DNA of 58,116 bases. It comes from Rummeliibacillus sp. POC4. GTDB taxonomy: Bacteria; Bacillota; Bacilli; Bacillales_A; Planococcaceae. Shown here one piece after another: positions 46,281 through 55,676 of this stretch. The stretch lies in the NCBI RefSeq assembly GCF_003576525.1, contig NZ_QWUA01000025.1, positions 1-58,116 on the forward strand, written 5' to 3'. A model generated the notes under the pieces. The model saw nothing but the letters and a program-made list of their open reading frames with translations, did no database searches and was not told the origin of the DNA. The translations under genes were made by a program, and so were the position numbers. Each line of letters starts with the position of its first letter. Position 1 is the first letter of the stretch.

Positions 46281-47261
46281 ATGTTTTTTGGAAAGAAGAA
46301 GCGACAAGTGTCGCTTGTATATAATGATTTTGCATTGAAAGTGTTAGCGTCCAGTTCGAATGATTTAGCACATGCAGAGGTTCACTCGATTCCGCTAGAT
46401 GAAGGTATTGTGGTCGATGGAATCATCGAGGATGAATTAGCATTTTTTGAATTATTAAAAGATCATGTGAAAAAATGGGGAATTAAGGGCCAAAATGTGA
46501 GCTTTTATGTACCGGAAAGTACGGTAATGATGAAAGCTATTGAGCATCCGCAAGAATTAGAAAATGTTGTATCTATTAAACAGTATGTGGAGATGGAGAT
46601 TGGTCGAACAATCCATCTACCATTTGAAAATCCTCTGATTGATATTTATGATGCGAAGCAAGGCGATGGTAAAGCAACAATCTTCGCAACGAATGCGGAA
46701 GAAGTGCAAAAAGTAGTTGGATTACTGACAGATGCAGGCTTAACACCTGTTGTAGCAGATATTAAAGTGATTTCATTGATTCGTTTAGTCAATTTACTCT
46801 TACCAAATTTGGTGAATACGACAACATTGCTAGCCAACTGGTCAATCAATGAATTGTCGCTCGTCATCTATTCATTTGGCGAGGTAGAGTTTTTGCGTTT
46901 CCAAACGATTGAGACAGAGCGTAGTAAATGGCAATCGCGTTATACAGAAGATGATTTTGATTATTTTTACAATGATGAGATTAGTCAGTATCAAAACGCG
47001 CTATTTGAGCCGCTAGCTGAAATTGAACGAATTATTAACTTTTATCAATATTCATTGAACAAAGGGGAAAAAGGGGTAGATCAAATTGTCGTATTGGGAG
47101 ACTCTCCTGAGCTGGAATACATTGCAGAAATGATAGAAAGTCAAGTTACTTTACCTGTTCACGTTTTAACAGATCAAGTAATGGAAGAAGAGTTTCCAAA
47201 CTTTAAAGCATCACAAGCCAGTCTCATTAGTTTGGCATTGAAGGAGGTTGTCAAGGCATGA
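46281..47261 (+). CDS. pilM: T4P assembly protein PilM
   Basis: This 326-residue protein matches the actin-like (FtsA-fold) PilM family that sits on the cytoplasmic face and links PilN to the ATPases. It starts MFFGKKKRQVSLVYNDFALKV and carries NVSFYVPESTVMMKAIEHP and QYVEMEIGRTIHLPF. The frame opens at a GTG at 46266, but GGGAGG overlapping it points to the ATG at 46281. It overlaps pilN (ATGA). Confidence 0.85.
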   Translation: MFFGKKKRQVSLVYNDFALKVLASSSNDLAHAEVHSIPLDEGIVVDGIIEDELAFFELLKDHVKKWGIKGQNVSFYVPESTVMMKAIEHPQELENVVSIKQYVEMEIGRTIHLPFENPLIDIYDAKQGDGKATIFATNAEEVQKVVGLLTDAGLTPVVADIKVISLIRLVNLLLPNLVNTTTLLANWSINELSLVIYSFGEVEFLRFQTIETERSKWQSRYTEDDFDYFYNDEISQYQNALFEPLAEIERIINFYQYSLNKGEKGVDQIVVLGDSPELEYIAEMIESQVTLPVHVLTDQVMEEEFPNFKASQASLISLALKEVVKA

Positions 47262-47845
47262 TTCCAGATATTAACCTCTTACCCAATGTGGAAAAAAGTA
47301 CATCGCAAAAACCAGCTGTATGGCTTGCCGTCTTAATAGCTGGTTTAATGGCGCTCGTATTTGGTTTATATTATTTTTCGCTTGCAAGTGATATAAAATC
47401 TCTTGACTCACAACAACAAGCATTATCGAGCGAGGTAGATTCTTATCATAAACAAATTGCTAATTTTCAAAAGGAATCACCAGTTTCTTTTGAACAATCA
47501 GTGAAGTTTGTTGAAGCTGTTTCATACCCTGTTACACCGATTATTGACAGTATTGAAAGTCATCTAGAATCTTATGAAAAATTGACGGATATTACATATG
47601 GTGAATCAGGCGTTGAAATTACAGCAGATTTTGAAACATTATATGGTGTCTCTACATATGTTCAAAATTTAATGACAGATAAATTGTATACAGATGTGCA
47701 AGTTTCTTCTGTTTCTTCTTTTAAACCAGAGAAAGCAGAGTACCAAAACGCGACAGCGAGTGAGCTGCTTGTCCCTCGCTATAAAGCAACCATTCAACTT
47801 AAGATCAATCAAGCAAATCTACTAGCAGAGGGTGAACGCCCATGA
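47258..47845 (+). CDS. pilN: T4P assembly protein PilN
   Basis: This 195-residue protein begins IPDINLLPNVEKS, the PilN motif that binds PilM, followed by one membrane helix (about 22-42) and an extracytoplasmic coiled-coil and small domain. It is overlapped by pilM and the pilO-like gene by four bases each, as expected for stoichiometric partners. Sequence and context make the assignment firm. Confidence 0.88.
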   Translation: MIPDINLLPNVEKSTSQKPAVWLAVLIAGLMALVFGLYYFSLASDIKSLDSQQQALSSEVDSYHKQIANFQKESPVSFEQSVKFVEAVSYPVTPIIDSIESHLESYEKLTDITYGESGVEITADFETLYGVSTYVQNLMTDKLYTDVQVSSVSSFKPEKAEYQNATASELLVPRYKATIQLKINQANLLAEGERP

Positions 47846-48648
47846 AATCATTTGGTACGAACAAAAAACTAACTTCCTTATTTATCGCAGCACTTGTATT
47901 TGTATTGGGATTTGCGATTTTTTACTATGTAGTTTATCCAAAGATGGAAGAAAGAGATTCTTTGCAATACCAAATTACAAATTTAAAAACAGAATCAAAA
48001 GACTTGGAGAAACAATTAGATAACTTAAAATCTAATCAGCAGGCAGAGAAAAAGAGTACGTCTGAACTAAAAACAGAAGTCCCTACAGAAAGAGAGCTTG
48101 ATAGCTTAATCGATTCGATTGAGCAATTAGAATCTGTTAGTAACACGGAAATTGTCGATATTGCTTTTAATAATTATGATGCAGCTGTGAAAGAAACAAT
48201 TAACACAGAAGAGCAAAAAGATGGGGCAACAAATAGTAATTCATCTACCCAATCCACAGATGCGCAACAGGTTGACTCAACTCAATCACAAAATTTAAAT
48301 ACGACTGCACCAGATTCAAATAACCAGAATACAGATGCTACGCAAAATAGTGAAAAAAATATAGCACCTGTGTCACCTATTGCTACTAGTAGTTTGCCAG
48401 AATCCTTGAAACTATTAACGATGAACTTAACGGTTGATGCAACTGATAAAAAAGAGATTAAACAGTTTTTGAGGGAAATTGAATTTTTGCCTCGAATCAT
48501 GCGAATAGACTCTGTTTCTTATGAAACACCCAATATAGAGGTAACAAATTCATCTGCGGATACGAAAGAAGATCCATTACAAGCGACTATTCAACTTACT
48601 ACCTTCTATTATGTCGGTCAACTGGATGAACAAAACGAAAAGAAATGA
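47842..48648 (+). CDS. pilO: PilO-like T4P assembly protein
   Basis: This 268-residue protein has one N-terminal membrane helix (about 10-30), a coiled coil (about 33-70), a Ser/Thr/Asn/Gln-rich disordered insert (about 125-185), and a ferredoxin-like C-terminal domain with FLREIEFLPRIMRIDSVSYE. That layout is PilO-like; the low-complexity insert is larger than usual and may span the thick cell wall. It lies directly after pilN. Named from architecture and context. Confidence 0.78.
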   Translation: MKSFGTNKKLTSLFIAALVFVLGFAIFYYVVYPKMEERDSLQYQITNLKTESKDLEKQLDNLKSNQQAEKKSTSELKTEVPTERELDSLIDSIEQLESVSNTEIVDIAFNNYDAAVKETINTEEQKDGATNSNSSTQSTDAQQVDSTQSQNLNTTAPDSNNQNTDATQNSEKNIAPVSPIATSSLPESLKLLTMNLTVDATDKKEIKQFLREIEFLPRIMRIDSVSYETPNIEVTNSSADTKEDPLQATIQLTTFYYVGQLDEQNEKK

Positions 48649-48655
48649 GCACAAC

Positions 48656-48710
48656 AAAAACAGGCAGTAATTCTCCAGTAAAGCCTTTCAGGGAGATTTC
48701 TGTCTTTTGG
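48656..48710 (+). terminator. Weak terminator-like hairpin
   Basis: An imperfect stem pairs AAAACAG...TTCTCC (from 48657) with GGAGA...CTGTCTTTT (to 48707) between the pilO-like gene and the prepilin peptidase gene. The T run is short. Confidence 0.4.
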
Positions 48711-48730
48711 TATAGATAGAGAGGGAAAAG

Positions 48731-49489
48731 ATGATGGAAATAGTTTATGCGGTATTTTTTATGATATTTGGATTAGTATTTGGCTCGTTCTTTAATGTAG
48801 TGGGTTTAAGAGTGCCAAAAGGACAATCTATTATTTCTCCACCTTCCCATTGTGAAGGGTGTAATAGGAGATTAACTGCACTCGATTTAGTACCAGTATT
48901 TTCTTATCTTTTTTTACGAGGAAAATGTCGTAGTTGTGGGGCAAAGATTGGATTTTTCCATCCATTAATGGAGCTGTTAACAGGGGTTTTATATGCCTTC
49001 GCCTATTTACACTTTGGATTTACACTAGAACTAGTTGTCGCTATTCTTTTTATATCACTACTAATTATTATTACAGTGTCTGATATAGCATATATGTTAA
49101 TACCTGATAAGGTTTTATTGCCATTTGGTATTTTACTCATTATTTCTCGGATCTTTTCACCTTTAAACCCATGGTGGGACGCATTTGTTGGAGCAGTCAT
49201 TGGGTTTGGTATTTTGTTTTTGATAGCCTTTGTGTCGAAAGGTGGAATGGGTGGTGGAGATATAAAGCTATTTTTCGTCATTGGCCTTGTTTTAGGAAGT
49301 AAACTAACGATCTTGGCACTGTTTGTCTCTTCTATCATTGGCCTTGTAGCAGGTGTTTCACAGTTAGTATGGCAAAAGAAAGGCCGCAAACACCCTGTGC
49401 CTTTTGGACCTTGGATTGCTCTAGGGAGTGTTGTGACGTATTTTTACGGTACAGATATACTCGAATGGTATATGAATTTGTTATTTTAG
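48731..49489 (+). CDS. pilD: Prepilin peptidase/N-methyltransferase
   Basis: This 252-residue membrane enzyme of the GspO/ComC type has an N-terminal domain with two Cys pairs (Cys41/Cys44 and Cys66/Cys69) for zinc binding. It is an aspartic protease with Asp118 in TVSDIAYMLIP and Asp177 in GGGDIK. It cleaves prepilin leaders after Gly and usually methylates the new N-terminus. It has about seven or eight membrane helices. It closes the core T4P operon; candidate substrates are the pilins at 45662, 39531, 40010 and perhaps 39044. Confidence 0.94.
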   Translation: MMEIVYAVFFMIFGLVFGSFFNVVGLRVPKGQSIISPPSHCEGCNRRLTALDLVPVFSYLFLRGKCRSCGAKIGFFHPLMELLTGVLYAFAYLHFGFTLELVVAILFISLLIIITVSDIAYMLIPDKVLLPFGILLIISRIFSPLNPWWDAFVGAVIGFGILFLIAFVSKGGMGGGDIKLFFVIGLVLGSKLTILALFVSSIIGLVAGVSQLVWQKKGRKHPVPFGPWIALGSVVTYFYGTDILEWYMNLLF

Positions 49490-49503
49490 CGAGAAAACTT
49501 TTT

Positions 49504-49537
49504 AAGGCGAGACGACATCAGTCTCGCCTTTTTTTAT
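49504..49537 (+). terminator. Terminator of the pil operon
   Basis: AAGGCGAGAC (49504-49513) pairs with GTCTCGCCTT (49521-49530), followed by Ts. Confidence 0.92.
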
Positions 49538-49576
49538 GTCTATTCTGCTAGGGTATTGAATAGGGGTGATGTCGAT

Positions 49577-50206
49577 ATGAAATTTAATACAAGACAGAAA
49601 AAAGAAGAAAAGCAGTTTTTACTTGCTGCGGTTATACATGGTGTCATTATTGGAGCTGCAGGTGTACTACTATTTTTCTTCCTATTACAGGTAGTTGAGA
49701 AAAAAGTAGGAGATTCGAATGGGAAAACTCTTTCTGTAGATTCACAAAAAAGTGCTAGTGTAGAAAATAAACCAGTCAAATTCTATGCAATGCAGTATGG
49801 AGTTTACTCATCATCACAAGCTGCTTCAGATTTTTTAGCAGCACATCCTGAATTTGAGAATGTTTCTATTATTAGAGCTGATAAGCAATTCTATTTGTGG
49901 GGAGCTATTAGTAATAGTGAGAAGAAGATTAAATCGATTGTAACTAAAGACTCTTTTGTGAAGCCTTTTGTTTTAAATGGTGCTGCATGTGAAGAAAAGG
50001 GGGTAAAAATTATACCTCAATTGTTAGCTGTTGACAAAGTGGCAAAATTAAATATTAGCGATTCTAAATCTGGACAGGCAACACCGGTTGATTGGAAGAC
50101 GGCCGTTACTACTGCCACTAAGGTTTCGAAAGAATTGGAAATCGTAAAGTTAATGATTTTAGAGCATTATGTATCCCAAAATGACTGTTTACAAATTAAA
50201 TTTTGA
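49577..50206 (+). CDS. Membrane-anchored SPOR-like domain protein
   Basis: This protein has about 209 residues: a short basic cytoplasmic start, one membrane helix (about 18-42), a linker, and a domain at about 65-125 (KFYAMQYGVYSSSQAASDFLA ... FYLWGAI, quoted in part: FYAMQYGVYSSSQAASDF) with the SPOR pattern that binds denuded peptidoglycan glycan strands. A helical C-terminus follows. The frame opens at a TTG at 49556; AGGGGTGAT before the ATG at 49577 is decisive. It sits after the pil terminator, so it is separately transcribed or read through. A role in division or pilus anchoring is possible. Moderate confidence in SPOR. Confidence 0.6.
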   Translation: MKFNTRQKKEEKQFLLAAVIHGVIIGAAGVLLFFFLLQVVEKKVGDSNGKTLSVDSQKSASVENKPVKFYAMQYGVYSSSQAASDFLAAHPEFENVSIIRADKQFYLWGAISNSEKKIKSIVTKDSFVKPFVLNGAACEEKGVKIIPQLLAVDKVAKLNISDSKSGQATPVDWKTAVTTATKVSKELEIVKLMILEHYVSQNDCLQIKF

Positions 50207-50303
50207 TAGTTAAATAGTATTCAAAATAACATTTTTGCTTATTTTCGTAAATTTCCCTAATTTTTACTTTTGGATTATGATGACTAAAAAGGAGGTTGAT
50301 AGA

Positions 50304-50921
50304 ATGTCAATTCAGTTAAAAAAAGACATTATATTATTAAATCCACAAGGAAATTGTGAAGAGTTGTTAGGAAAACTGCAGCTCCCTTTTTCAGTTGTTC
50401 ACCAAAATGTATCAATGGATTTTACGCTACCTACTAACCCTATTGAATTTGTAAACAGTTTTGTTGTTGTTCAATTATTACGGATGAAAGCTCCACACCC
50501 TTCCCTATGTTATATGAATGTTAAAAGAGTCGTTAGTTTTAATGGCGAGATCTTGCCTTTACCCCGTAGTAGACATGAAGCAATAACTTTCTTTCAAAAG
50601 CTATCAAATAGAAGACATTTAGTTACTTCAGCAGTGGGAATCCGTTATGATGATAAAATCTCATCATTTGTGGTAGAATCTGAAGTTTTAATGCACCATT
50701 TATCCAAAAAAATAATTGTACAATATATCGAAACAGGGGAACCTTTTGAACAAGATGTTGGTTATAATATAATGGGAGTTGGACAGAATTTAGTGAAGAG
50801 GATTGACGGAAGTAAATATAATGTTGCGGGGTTACCATTAGATGTACTGAAAAAATTTTTAACAGATAAAGAGATTATATCTGTTGAAGAGGGGGAATCA
50901 GTTTATGGCAACTTCAACTAG
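50304..50921 (+). CDS. Degenerate Maf-family protein, probably catalytically inactive
   Basis: This protein of about 205 residues lies just before radC, the place of maf in B. subtilis. Recognisable Maf features are NGEILPLPRSRHEAITFFQKLSNRRH (quoted in part: GEILPLPRSRHEAITFFQKL), YIETGEPFEQDVGYNIMGVG and the C-terminal VKRIDGSKYNVAGLPLDVL. The catalytic parts are lost: the SxRR loop reads NPQG (13-16), and the acidic ADT motif reads NVKR (72-75). Maf proteins hydrolyse non-canonical nucleotides, and this one should not. It overlaps radC by 17 bases. The frame opens at 50235, but AAGGAGGTTGAT before the ATG at 50304 decides the start. Confidence 0.75.
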   Translation: MSIQLKKDIILLNPQGNCEELLGKLQLPFSVVHQNVSMDFTLPTNPIEFVNSFVVVQLLRMKAPHPSLCYMNVKRVVSFNGEILPLPRSRHEAITFFQKLSNRRHLVTSAVGIRYDDKISSFVVESEVLMHHLSKKIIVQYIETGEPFEQDVGYNIMGVGQNLVKRIDGSKYNVAGLPLDVLKKFLTDKEIISVEEGESVYGNFN

Positions 50922-51609
50922 TGTTGAAAATCCATTAATGATTCGTGACGTTCATCTTGATGATAGGCCGAGAGAAAGACTTAAGCGACAAGGTGCAGAT
51001 AGTTTATCAAATCAAGAGTTATTAGCAATTCTTCTTCGAACAGGGACAAAACATGAATCTGTTCTACATGTTGCAAATCGCGTATTAACTCATTTTGAAC
51101 AGCTTCACGAATTAAAGAATGCGACAATTGAAGAAATCATGTGTATCAAAGGAATTGGTGAGGCAAAAGCTATCCAATTGTTAGCATCAATTGAATTAGG
51201 TAGACGTTTACATAAAAAAAGGACCGATGAACGTTTCACCATTCGCTCACCACAAGATGCAGCCACTTATTTGATGCCAGACATGTCATCTTTATTGCAG
51301 GAAAATTTTGTGACGCTATTTTTAAATGTTAAAAACCAAATTATCCATCAGCAAACGATTTTTATAGGGAGTTTAAATGCAAGTATTGTACATCCCCGTG
51401 AAATTTTTCGTGAAGCTGTTAAGCGATCGGCTGCCTCAATTATTTGTGCACATAATCATCCGTCAGGAAACCCCTCTCCTAGCCCAGAAGATATAGATGT
51501 AACTAAGCGTTTACAAGAAGCTGGTTTAATCATCGGAATCGAATTATTAGACCATGTCATCATTGGAGATCATCAATTTATAAGTTTAAAGGAGAAAGGG
51601 TACATGTAG
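50905..51609 (+). CDS. radC: RadC family protein (JAMM/MPN+ metalloprotease fold)
   Basis: This 234-residue protein has an N-terminal helix-hairpin-helix part (EIMCIKGIGEAKAIQL) and a C-terminal MPN+ domain with the metal-binding AHNHPSGNPSPSPEDI. RadC's exact function is unsettled despite the historical DNA-repair name. The frame opens at 50884; GAGGGGGA before the ATG at 50905 fits better. Position between the Maf-like gene and mreB is conserved in Bacillales. Confidence 0.93.
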   Translation: MATSTSVENPLMIRDVHLDDRPRERLKRQGADSLSNQELLAILLRTGTKHESVLHVANRVLTHFEQLHELKNATIEEIMCIKGIGEAKAIQLLASIELGRRLHKKRTDERFTIRSPQDAATYLMPDMSSLLQENFVTLFLNVKNQIIHQQTIFIGSLNASIVHPREIFREAVKRSAASIICAHNHPSGNPSPSPEDIDVTKRLQEAGLIIGIELLDHVIIGDHQFISLKEKGYM

Positions 51610-51635
51610 GACTGTAATTTTTTGCTCTTTTCCGT

Positions 51636-51641
51636 TATAAT
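51636..51641 (+). promoter_or_regulatory. Candidate -10 element for the mre-min operon
   Basis: TATAAT lies 65 bases before the mreB start. The best -35 candidate, TGTAAT at 51613, is weak. Confidence 0.4.
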
Positions 51642-51705
51642 GAAACTTATGATTTTATGAACAGCTACGAAAGTTATGGCTAAAAGAGAAAGGAAGAACA
51701 GAATA

Positions 51706-52722
51706 GTGTTTGGATTAGGTGGAAAAGATGTCGGGATTGACCTCGGCACAGCAAATACATTGGTATTTTTAAAAGGTAAAGGAATCGTACTCAGAGAACC
51801 TTCTGTAGTAGCGAAAAATACAAAAACTGGCGAAATCGTTGCAGTAGGTAATGATGCCAAAAATATGATTGGTCGTACACCAGGTTCAATAGTGGCAATT
51901 CGTCCTATGAAAGATGGTGTTATCGCAGATTTCGACATTACAACTGCGATGATTGAATATTATATGAAAGAAGCTATGAAAGCTTCAGGTGGTAACTGGA
52001 AGAAACCAAATGTTATGGTTTGTGTTCCTTACGGCATTACATCTGTAGAACAACGTGCAGTAATCGATGCATCACGTCAAGCTGGTGCTAAAGAAGCTTA
52101 TACAATTGAAGAACCATTTGCAGCAGCAATCGGTGCAAATCTACCAGTTTGGGAACCAACAGGTAGTATGGTAGTAGATATCGGTGGTGGTACTTCTGAA
52201 GTTGCAGTTATTTCTTTAGGCGGTATCGTAACAAGTGAATCTGTACGCGTCGGTGGGGATGCAATGGACTCTGCTATTACAGCATATATTCGTAAGACAT
52301 ATAACCTTACAATCGGTGAACGTACAGCTGAATCAGTTAAAATGGAAATTGGTTCTGCAAGCACTGAAGGTCCAGAAGAAAAAATGGAAATTCGCGGACG
52401 TGATTTAGTAACAGGATTACCGAAAACAATCGAAATTTCATCTGTTGAAATTGTAGATGCATTGAAAGAATCAATCGCTGCAATTATCGATGGCGTGAAA
52501 AAAACATTAGAACAAACTCCACCAGAACTTTCTGCTGACGTTATGGAAAGAGGAATTGTGTTAACTGGCGGTGGCGCTTTACTTAAAAATTTGGACAAGG
52601 TTATTAGTGATGAAACAAAAATGCCTGTATTTATCGCAGAAAATCCATTAGATTGTGTTGCAATTGGTACTGGTATGGCATTAGATCATATCGACTTAAT
52701 GCGTCGTCACCAAACAAAATAA
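51706..52722 (+). CDS. mreB: Rod shape-determining protein MreB
   Basis: This 338-residue bacterial actin has the phosphate-1 loop [12 protein letters not shown], the adenosine segment [15 protein letters not shown], and [14 protein letters not shown]. It forms membrane-bound filaments that guide lateral wall synthesis. The frame opens at an ATG at 51676, but a GTG at 51706, preceded by GAAAGGAAG, gives [14 protein letters not shown], the usual MreB N-terminus. I chose the GTG. It is followed by mreC after 13 bases. Confidence 0.95.
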   Translation: MFGLGGKDVGIDLGTANTLVFLKGKGIVLREPSVVAKNTKTGEIVAVGNDAKNMIGRTPGSIVAIRPMKDGVIADFDITTAMIEYYMKEAMKASGGNWKKPNVMVCVPYGITSVEQRAVIDASRQAGAKEAYTIEEPFAAAIGANLPVWEPTGSMVVDIGGGTSEVAVISLGGIVTSESVRVGGDAMDSAITAYIRKTYNLTIGERTAESVKMEIGSASTEGPEEKMEIRGRDLVTGLPKTIEISSVEIVDALKESIAAIIDGVKKTLEQTPPELSADVMERGIVLTGGGALLKNLDKVISDETKMPVFIAENPLDCVAIGTGMALDHIDLMRRHQTK

Positions 52723-52735
52723 GGGGGATTAGACA

Positions 52736-53638
52736 ATGCCACAGTTTTTCTCGAATAAGCGATTGATATTGCTGCTTGTCGGCGTAATCTTCTTAGTGGC
52801 ATTGATTAGCTTTTCCTTACGCGATCGTCAAAACGCTTCTCTTCCTGAACAAATAATTAAAGATACTGTTGGTTTTGTGCAATCTATTGTTGCAAAACCA
52901 GCTAGCTATATAACAGGATTCGTCAATAATGTAGATGATTTATTAAACACCTACGATGAAAATAAACGTTTAAAATCGCGCTTGGAGGAATTTGGAACAT
53001 TACAAGCTAAAGTCAATGAATTGAAAGTTGAGAATGACAAGTTAAAAGATTTAGTCGGAAAGAAAGATGATTTACGTAACTTTAATCCAATTCAAGCAAA
53101 TGTCATTGCACGAAACCCTGATCAATGGGAAGAAAAACTCATTCTAAATGAGGGTTCTATGAGCGGTGTAAAGGTTAATATGGCAGTACTAACTTCAAAA
53201 GGTTTAATAGGTAAAATTGTTCAAACAACACCTTATACATCTCAAGTTGAGTTATTATCTACGAATAACTCAAATTATCGTGTATCTGCTGTTGTGGCAA
53301 ATAAAAAATCAGAAGCATTTGGCCTTGTTGAAGGTTTTGAACCAAAACGTGGTGAATTGATTTTAAAAAGAATCGATTCAAGCTTACCTGTTAAAAAGGG
53401 TGATAAAGTTACAACATCTGGTCTAGGAGGGATTTTCCCTAAAGGTGTGTTAATTGGTGAAATTACAAAAGTTTCTACGGATGACTATGGCTTAACAAAA
53501 CTAGCTTATGTGAAACCAGCGGCTGATTTTTCTATGTTGGATCATGTTGTAATTGCTAATCGTCAATCGATTACTATTGATGGTTCTGATGGCAATAATA
53601 CAAATAAAGCTATTACAGGAACTGGAGCTCAAAAATAA
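52736..53638 (+). CDS. mreC: Rod shape-determining protein MreC
   Basis: This 300-residue protein has a short cytoplasmic N-terminus, one membrane helix (about 9-28), a coiled coil (about 68-105) and the two beta-barrel extracellular domain, with NEGSMSGVKVNMAV and TTSGLGGIFPKGVLIGEI. It scaffolds the elongation complex outside the membrane. A good AAGGGGGAT site precedes the ATG. The stop overlaps mreD (TAATG). Confidence 0.96.
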   Translation: MPQFFSNKRLILLLVGVIFLVALISFSLRDRQNASLPEQIIKDTVGFVQSIVAKPASYITGFVNNVDDLLNTYDENKRLKSRLEEFGTLQAKVNELKVENDKLKDLVGKKDDLRNFNPIQANVIARNPDQWEEKLILNEGSMSGVKVNMAVLTSKGLIGKIVQTTPYTSQVELLSTNNSNYRVSAVVANKKSEAFGLVEGFEPKRGELILKRIDSSLPVKKGDKVTTSGLGGIFPKGVLIGEITKVSTDDYGLTKLAYVKPAADFSMLDHVVIANRQSITIDGSDGNNTNKAITGTGAQK

Positions 53639-54165
53639 TGGCTAGATTTCTTATACCTTTTGTAGCTGTTGTATTGTTCTTTTTAGAAACGGAGTTTTCA
53701 CTCTATTCACCCATTAAATGGCATGGCCATTTATATTACCTAGTGCCTAGATTTTTGATTATTTACTTAATCTTCTTGTCAATCTACTATGACCGTAAAC
53801 GTGCGATGTGGTATGGATTAGTATTTGGGGTATTGTATGATATTTTCTATATTGATATTATTGGATTATATACATTCCTCTACCCGTTTATTTGTTTTAT
53901 AGCAGGTTATACAGTAAAATATATCCATCAACATCTAGCTATATCAACAATTCTTTCATTGGTGCTTGTAGCCCTATTAGAGATTGTTTTACATCAATTT
54001 TTCTTATTGATTTCTTTTACTTCGGTTCCATTTACAGAGTTTTTAAATCAAAGACTTATTCCAACTATGATTGCAAACTGTATCTATTTAATCATGCTAG
54101 GTTGGACATTTAAGTATTTGATTGAAGCTCGACTATTGAAAAACACAAGTCGATTAACGTTATAG
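53638..54165 (+). CDS. mreD: Rod shape-determining protein MreD
   Basis: This 175-residue integral membrane protein has five or six helices, the usual size and topology of MreD. Its PRFLIIYLIFLSIYYDRKRAMWYGLVFG stretch (quoted in part: FLSIYYDRKRAMWYGLVFG) matches the family. Coupled to mreC by the overlapping TAATG. Confidence 0.93.
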   Translation: MARFLIPFVAVVLFFLETEFSLYSPIKWHGHLYYLVPRFLIIYLIFLSIYYDRKRAMWYGLVFGVLYDIFYIDIIGLYTFLYPFICFIAGYTVKYIHQHLAISTILSLVLVALLEIVLHQFFLLISFTSVPFTEFLNQRLIPTMIANCIYLIMLGWTFKYLIEARLLKNTSRLTL

Positions 54166-54188
54166 TAGTGAAGCGTGGGGTGAAGCAT

Positions 54189-54860
54189 TTGACAACTAAG
54201 CAACTAGTCTTGATCAAAGGAACAAAAGAAGGACTCGTGCTTCAGCTTGATGATCAATGCGCTTACTCTGATTTATTGGATGAATTAAAGCGTAAAGTCA
54301 CTGAAGATGGTCTAGAAGGACAGGCAGAAGTAACAATTCATGTAGGAAACCGATATTGCTGTCAAGAGCAATTAAAAGAAATTCTTCATATTGTGCAACA
54401 ATCCAAACACCTGAAAGTTTCAAAGATTAAAAGTGATGTTATTACTGTGGAAGAATGTAACCAAAAGCTTTTGAAAAGTCAATCTGCAACTTACATAGGA
54501 ATTGTACGTTCTGGACAAGAAATACGAGCTGAAGGCGATCTTGTTGTTATTGGCGATGTTAATCCCAATGGTAAAGTAGTTGCTGGAGGTAGTATTTATG
54601 TTATGGGACGTTTGAAGGGGATTGCACATGCAGGGGCACAAGGAAATCGTGATTGTGTGATTGCTGCTTCATGGTTAGAAGCAACTCATTTAAAGATTGC
54701 GGATCTAATGGAATTGATGACCAATGAGGTGACAATTCTAGCAGAAAAACCTGAAATGGAATGTGCTTATATTCATTCAAACGGACAAATTGCTATTGAC
54801 CGTTTACAGGATTTACGTATTTTAAGACCAAATTTATCGACATTTAAGGGAGGAAGCTAA
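54189..54860 (+). CDS. minC: Septum site-determining protein MinC
   Basis: This 223-residue FtsZ inhibitor has a variable N-terminal domain (VLIKGTKEGLVLQLDDQ) and a C-terminal beta-helix MinD-binding domain with GDVNPNGKVVAGGSIYVMGRLKG (quoted in part: GDVNPNGKVVAGGSIYVMG) and AHAGAQGN. The frame opens at a GTG at 54168. GGGGTGA at 54179-54185 lies close before the TTG at 54189, which gives the expected MinC start. It is followed by minD after one base. Confidence 0.94.
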   Translation: MTTKQLVLIKGTKEGLVLQLDDQCAYSDLLDELKRKVTEDGLEGQAEVTIHVGNRYCCQEQLKEILHIVQQSKHLKVSKIKSDVITVEECNQKLLKSQSATYIGIVRSGQEIRAEGDLVVIGDVNPNGKVVAGGSIYVMGRLKGIAHAGAQGNRDCVIAASWLEATHLKIADLMELMTNEVTILAEKPEMECAYIHSNGQIAIDRLQDLRILRPNLSTFKGGS

Positions 54861-54861
54861 T

Positions 54862-55659
54862 GTGGGTGAAGCTATTGTAATTACTTCTGGTAAAGGTGGA
54901 GTAGGGAAAACAACTACTACTGCCAATTTAGGTACTGCATTGGCCCTTCAAAATAAAAAAGTATGCTTAATAGACACAGATATTGGTTTGCGCAACTTAG
55001 ACGTGATTTTAGGTTTAGAAAACCGTATTATCTATGATTTAGTAGATACTGTTGAAGGGCGTTGTAAAATTCAGCAGGCATTGGTAAAAGATAAACGTTT
55101 TGATGATTTACTATTTTTATTGCCAGCTGCTCAAACTTCCGATAAGAATGCTGTAACTCCTCAGCAAATGAAGACGTTAGTGGAAGAGTTAAAACTAGAT
55201 TTTGACTATGTCCTAATTGACTGTCCTGCCGGAATTGAACAAGGTTATAAAAATGCCGTTGCTGGTGCTGACAGAGCGATTGTTGTTACAACGCCTGAAA
55301 TTTCAGCAGTTCGTGATGCTGACCGAATTATTGGTTTATTAGAACAAGAAGAAATAGAACCGCCTAAACTCATTATTAACCGTATTCGACCACAGTTAAT
55401 GAAAAACGGAGATTCAATGGATGTCAATGAAATTACAACACATCTATCTATAGATTTATTAGGAATCATTCCTGATGATGAACAAGTAATCCGTTCTTCA
55501 AACAAAGGTGAACCGATTGTAATGGAGCCTTCTACACAAGCTGCTATTGCTTATCGTAATATTGTGCGTAGAATTTTAGGTGAATCTGTGCCACTTATGT
55601 CATTAGAAAATGAACATAAAGGTGTATTTGCAAAAATTAAAGCTTTATTTGCTAAATAA
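54862..55659 (+). CDS. minD: Septum site-determining protein MinD
   Basis: This 265-residue ParA/MinD ATPase has the deviant Walker A SGKGGVGKTTTTANLG, DTDIGLRNLDVILG (switch I) and LIDCPAGIEQG (Walker B). Its C-terminal amphipathic helix KGVFAKIKALFAK attaches it to the membrane. It places MinC to block polar septa. The start is GTG with GGGAGG before it. It ends the mre-min operon. Confidence 0.97.
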   Translation: MGEAIVITSGKGGVGKTTTTANLGTALALQNKKVCLIDTDIGLRNLDVILGLENRIIYDLVDTVEGRCKIQQALVKDKRFDDLLFLLPAAQTSDKNAVTPQQMKTLVEELKLDFDYVLIDCPAGIEQGYKNAVAGADRAIVVTTPEISAVRDADRIIGLLEQEEIEPPKLIINRIRPQLMKNGDSMDVNEITTHLSIDLLGIIPDDEQVIRSSNKGEPIVMEPSTQAAIAYRNIVRRILGESVPLMSLENEHKGVFAKIKALFAK

Positions 55660-55676
55660 TTATTTAGACATTTATG

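Noticed and set aside
52098..52598. 166-residue minus-strand frame within mreB
   Set aside because: It is a shadow of a strongly codon-biased gene; no ribosome binding site.
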